A stretch of DNA of 64,000 nt from Diphasiastrum complanatum. Taxonomy: Eukaryota > Streptophyta > Lycopodiopsida > Lycopodiales > Lycopodiaceae. A model generated the notes under the pieces. That model did no database searches and was not told the DNA's origin. It saw nothing but the letters and a program-made list of their open reading frames with translations. This document shows, in pieces, positions 61,200 through 64,000 of this stretch (positions are counted from its first letter, which is position 1; each line of letters begins with the position of its first letter). The stretch spans positions 1 to 64,000 of the forward strand of contig MU832610.1 of NCBI GenBank assembly GCA_029204225.1, written 5' to 3'. Made by a program: the position numbers and the translations under genes.

Positions 61200-62030
61200 G
61201 TATTGATTCCCAAGGTGACTAGTTGGTTACCGGGAAGCAGTTTATGTGGAGCCTGCCAAAGGCTCATGATGCAGCTCTTCTTTTCATTCAAAGTACATTA
61301 GTTGCTGCTTTACTTTCACCATCCATGGGACTACTTATGTTGCGGATCCTGTTTCTCGTTCTAGTGAATTTTTTCTATTTCTCACTTATGTGCTTGGTGT
61401 GTACTTTGGGATTACACTTGCGGCCAGTTCCAATGGGTCATCCGATTCTCCATCCATTTTTGGTGTATCCTATGATGGATTGGTATGTCTATATGAGGTC
61501 TTTCTGGATGAGTTTTTTAGCTACAGTTTTTCAGTTGGGGCCTCTCCTATTTCTAAGATTGTTGCTACTGTTTTCATGCATCATGTCTGTTTAGATGATG
61601 CATTGATTTCTTGGACCTTCTGGAGCTTTTGTCATGCTGCGTTTCTCGTGATATGGGCCTTGAGGATACCGCGTGCCATTGCTACTTCTCATTCAGGGCC
61701 TTATGGATATCTTGGGCTTTTGACCATGCTGGTGCATATTTTTCCATTTTAGCTATCCTTTGTTAGGATGATCTCTTTATGCTCCATGTTTCCTGGCATG
61801 TCGCTTGCTTTTCTATTGTCGCCCAGATCCTCAACAACTTACTGATGGTTGGGAACCTTAGGAAGGAAAGGATTTCTTCCCAGATTCTCCACCGCTTGGT
61901 TGAATCTAACTACGAGTTAGATAAGGGGACCATGCAAACTTATGACTGGTTTAAGACGGTTTCTGGAGAGTTGAAGAGAGCTATTAAGAGTAATACCAAA
62001 CAACAGTTCATTGTTGGCTCTTGACAATGA
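61200..62030 (+). other. retroelement sequence of unclear function
   Basis: Hydrophobic overlapping frames (61223-61752) with no domain, then 61895-62025, which matches 22190-22320 on the other strand. Probably the distal part of the gypsy-like element, including part of an LTR. Confidence 0.45.
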
Positions 62031-62039
62031 CAACAATTT

Positions 62040-63520
62040 GATCATTACATCCCTCAGGCGTTTATCAGTCATGATGAACCTGCCTCTGTTGCAGAAGCAT
62101 TGTCAATGTCAGATACAAACACGTGGATAGCTGTGATGGATGCTGAGTACAACTCATTGATGAAGAACAAGACCTGGAGTCTTTTTTATCCTCCTGAAGG
62201 TACAAAACTGATTGACACTAAATGGATCTTCAAACTGAAGCTCAAGCTAGATGGATCAATATCCAAATGGAGAGGTTGCTTGGTGGTTAAAGAATATGAG
62301 CAAGTATATGGAATAGATTACACTGACACCTTTAGTCCAGTGGAAAAACATCAATCTATTTAAACCTTGTTGGCTATAGCTACTATAGAGGATCTGGACA
62401 TTCATCATATGGACGTCCAAACAACATTCCTTAATGGACATATTCAAGAAGATTTTTATATTTATCAATCATAAGGCTATGTCCTTCAAGGTCTAGAGCA
62501 CAAAGTATGTAAATTGCAGAAGGCTCTTTATGGGCTCAAGCAAGCTCCTAGGGCCTGGTTTGAAGGAACTAATCACTTTTTATTGCCGCACCAATTTACT
62601 TCTTGTTCTGCAGATTTAAATGTCTATCTCAAGTATGAAGGCCCAAGCTACATCATAATAACATTATATGTTTGATGATTCTTTAATCATCAGCAATTCT
62701 AATCCGTTATTGTTCGAAACAAAATTTTTACTTTCACAAGAATTTGAAATGACTGATTTAGGCCCAGTTCACTACCTACTTGGTATGGAGATCACCAGAG
62801 ATCGCGCAAGCAGAATGATCACTATAAGCCAATAAGTCTATCTAGCCAATGTACTTTGCAGATATGGCATGGAGGACTGTAAGCCGATAGATTCACCCAT
62901 GGATCCAAGATCCAAACTATTAAAGGACATGTGCCCTAGAACAAAAGTAGAACAGAAAGATATGTGCAGATACCCTTATCAATCAATAATTGGATCAATA
63001 ATGTATTCTATGATTTGTACTCAACCTAATTTTGCATATACGATAAGCACATTGTCAACATGTCCAATCCAGACTTACAACATTGAGAAGCTCTTCAAAG
63101 AGTTTTGAAGTACATTCAAGCTATGAAGCACTATGCTTTGCGCTATAATGGAAACACTCTAGCTGCACTACATTAGTCACCTATTCAGATTTTGATTGGG
63201 CAAGAGACGATGATACCAAAAATCCACATCTAGTTACATTTGTTTTCTTGTAGGACCTGTCTCATGGAACAACAGAAAGCAGAAATACATTTCTCTATCC
63301 TCTATAGAATTAGAATATGTTGCAGCTACATTAGTAGTGAAGGAGATTATTTGGCTCATAAGGTTACTACAGAATCTGCAATTTCCACAAATCGTTCCAA
63401 CTATACTCCAGTGCGACAATCAGAGCTGTATAGCTCTATCTATAGGTTGATATTCCAAGGAAGATTCTAGCCATTCTATGGAACATCTATACAAATACAA
63501 GCAGAATAGGATTTAAATGT
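62040..63520 (+). pseudogene. copia reverse transcriptase / RNase H (plus)
   Basis: Plus-strand blocks: WIAVMDAEYNSLMKNKTWSL, DTKWIFKLKLKLDGSISKW, GIDYTDTFSPVEKHQSI, DIHHMDVQTTFLNGHIQEDF and KLQKALYGLKQAPRAWFEGT. The catalytic YVDD is broken by one inserted T near 62671. After it come EMTDLGPVHYLLGMEI, YRYPYQS-type block with GSIMYSMICTQPNFAYTIS, RNase H (SWNNRKQKYISLSSIELEY) and IALSIG. Stops are present (for example TAA at 62361 and 62473). It is a dead 3' half of copia pol. Confidence 0.9.
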
Positions 63521-63529
63521 AGAACTTGC

Positions 63530-64000
63530 CCATCAAGTTTAGGCTTTTACGTTATCCATAATGTCTTAAGTTATTTAGTTCTAAGTTTAAATTGCCATGG
63601 GCACTACACATAGATATGTAATTTCAAGTTATGTAAAAGTTAGTCACAAAGGCCTACTTGGAGTTTGTCCCATGGCACCAATGTGATTCAAAGTTAAGTT
63701 AATCCCATAGTGTCTTTTTTTAAGTGACGACCACTCCAAGTATATATAGGAGTGGAAGAGTCCATTTTCGACAAGAATCTCATTTGCAATGCATGCTTAC
63801 CTTTCCTCTCTAAGTGTTCTCCCTTGTGTGGTTTCATGTACTGTGTTACTTCACATTATATTGTACATTATTTATCTGGCAACAGGTTAAGTTAATCCAG
63901 GCCCTCCATTCTCTAGTAGGGTAAGCCTTAGAGGGGGAGATTTAGTTAGGGTTTTATCATTGTGGTTCTAAGTTAATCCAGGCCCTCCATTCTCTTGTAG
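63530..64000 (+). mobile_element. probable 3' untranslated region / LTR start of the copia element
   Basis: Polypurine-like AGAGGGGGAGA at 63930-63940 is a candidate tract. Before it is 'agttaatccaggccctccat' (63895 region), repeated from about 63973 to the window end. The element continues past the window. Confidence 0.45.

Overview
This is nuclear DNA of a land plant, almost certainly one with a large, repeat-rich genome. It is AT-rich, densely filled with broken Ty1/copia and Ty3/gypsy LTR retrotransposons, and carries very long GA/CT microsatellites, several minisatellites, and genes with GT-AG introns. I cannot name the species. Fern, gymnosperm or bryophyte are guesses from texture only. 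No rRNA or tRNA gene, CRISPR array or bacterial operon is visible.

Layout. 0-3.6 kb: CT microsatellite, LTR/leader of a minus-strand gypsy family, GA/GGGAGA microsatellite. 3.6-12.5 kb: no convincing genes; a 17-18 bp minisatellite (7.4-9.4 kb) and a CACACCTG-rich tandem duplication (11.7-12.1 kb). 12.6-13.8 kb: a probable first exon of a BCL7-domain (SWI/SNF subunit) homologue, followed by a ~115 bp minisatellite. 14-19.8 kb: LINE and copia fragments, then a minus-strand copia element whose integrase is split by a solo LTR with a CCCCC target duplication. 20.6-24.4 kb: degenerate minus-strand gypsy. 25-30.2 kb: an inositol-polyphosphate 5-phosphatase exon fossil, an unknown terminal exon, and two acidic plus-strand exons separated by an intron full of copia debris.

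32-54 kb is the unusual part. Three copies of an unnamed protein family lie on the plus strand: A (diverged, 32.2-33.4 kb), B (34.0-36.7 kb) and C (46.0-48.7 kb). Conserved D, D and E residues and a CxxC motif make it look like a DDE transposase. In B and C it is followed by a convergent minus-strand gene (ORF2) and, further right, another minus-strand gene (ORF4), so B and C look like two copies of one multigene mobile element. Copy C additionally carries, divergent from ORF2, a four-exon gene at 50363-52080. That gene fuses a CENH3-like histone-fold domain to a Ulp1/C48-type cysteine-protease domain. The ORF2 and histone-protease genes share a ~200 bp region with opposed TATA boxes and six CACGTG motifs, plus flanking repeats of TATCGCACTTGTGC.

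Between and around these copies are more retroelements: a copia LTR (37.5-38.0 kb), gypsy gag/protease (40-41.3 kb, minus), copia RT/RNase H (41.7-42.9 kb, minus), gypsy protease/RT (43.1-44.9 kb, plus), and a copia gag fragment (45.5 kb). From 54.4 kb to the end are gypsy gag with its leader and LTR (minus), gypsy RT/RNase H (plus), a gypsy-like gag/protease region (plus) and a copia RT/RNase H (plus). Almost every element is broken by stops, frameshifts, deletions or nested insertion. All coordinates were read by eye, and exon limits are approximate unless splice sites are quoted.
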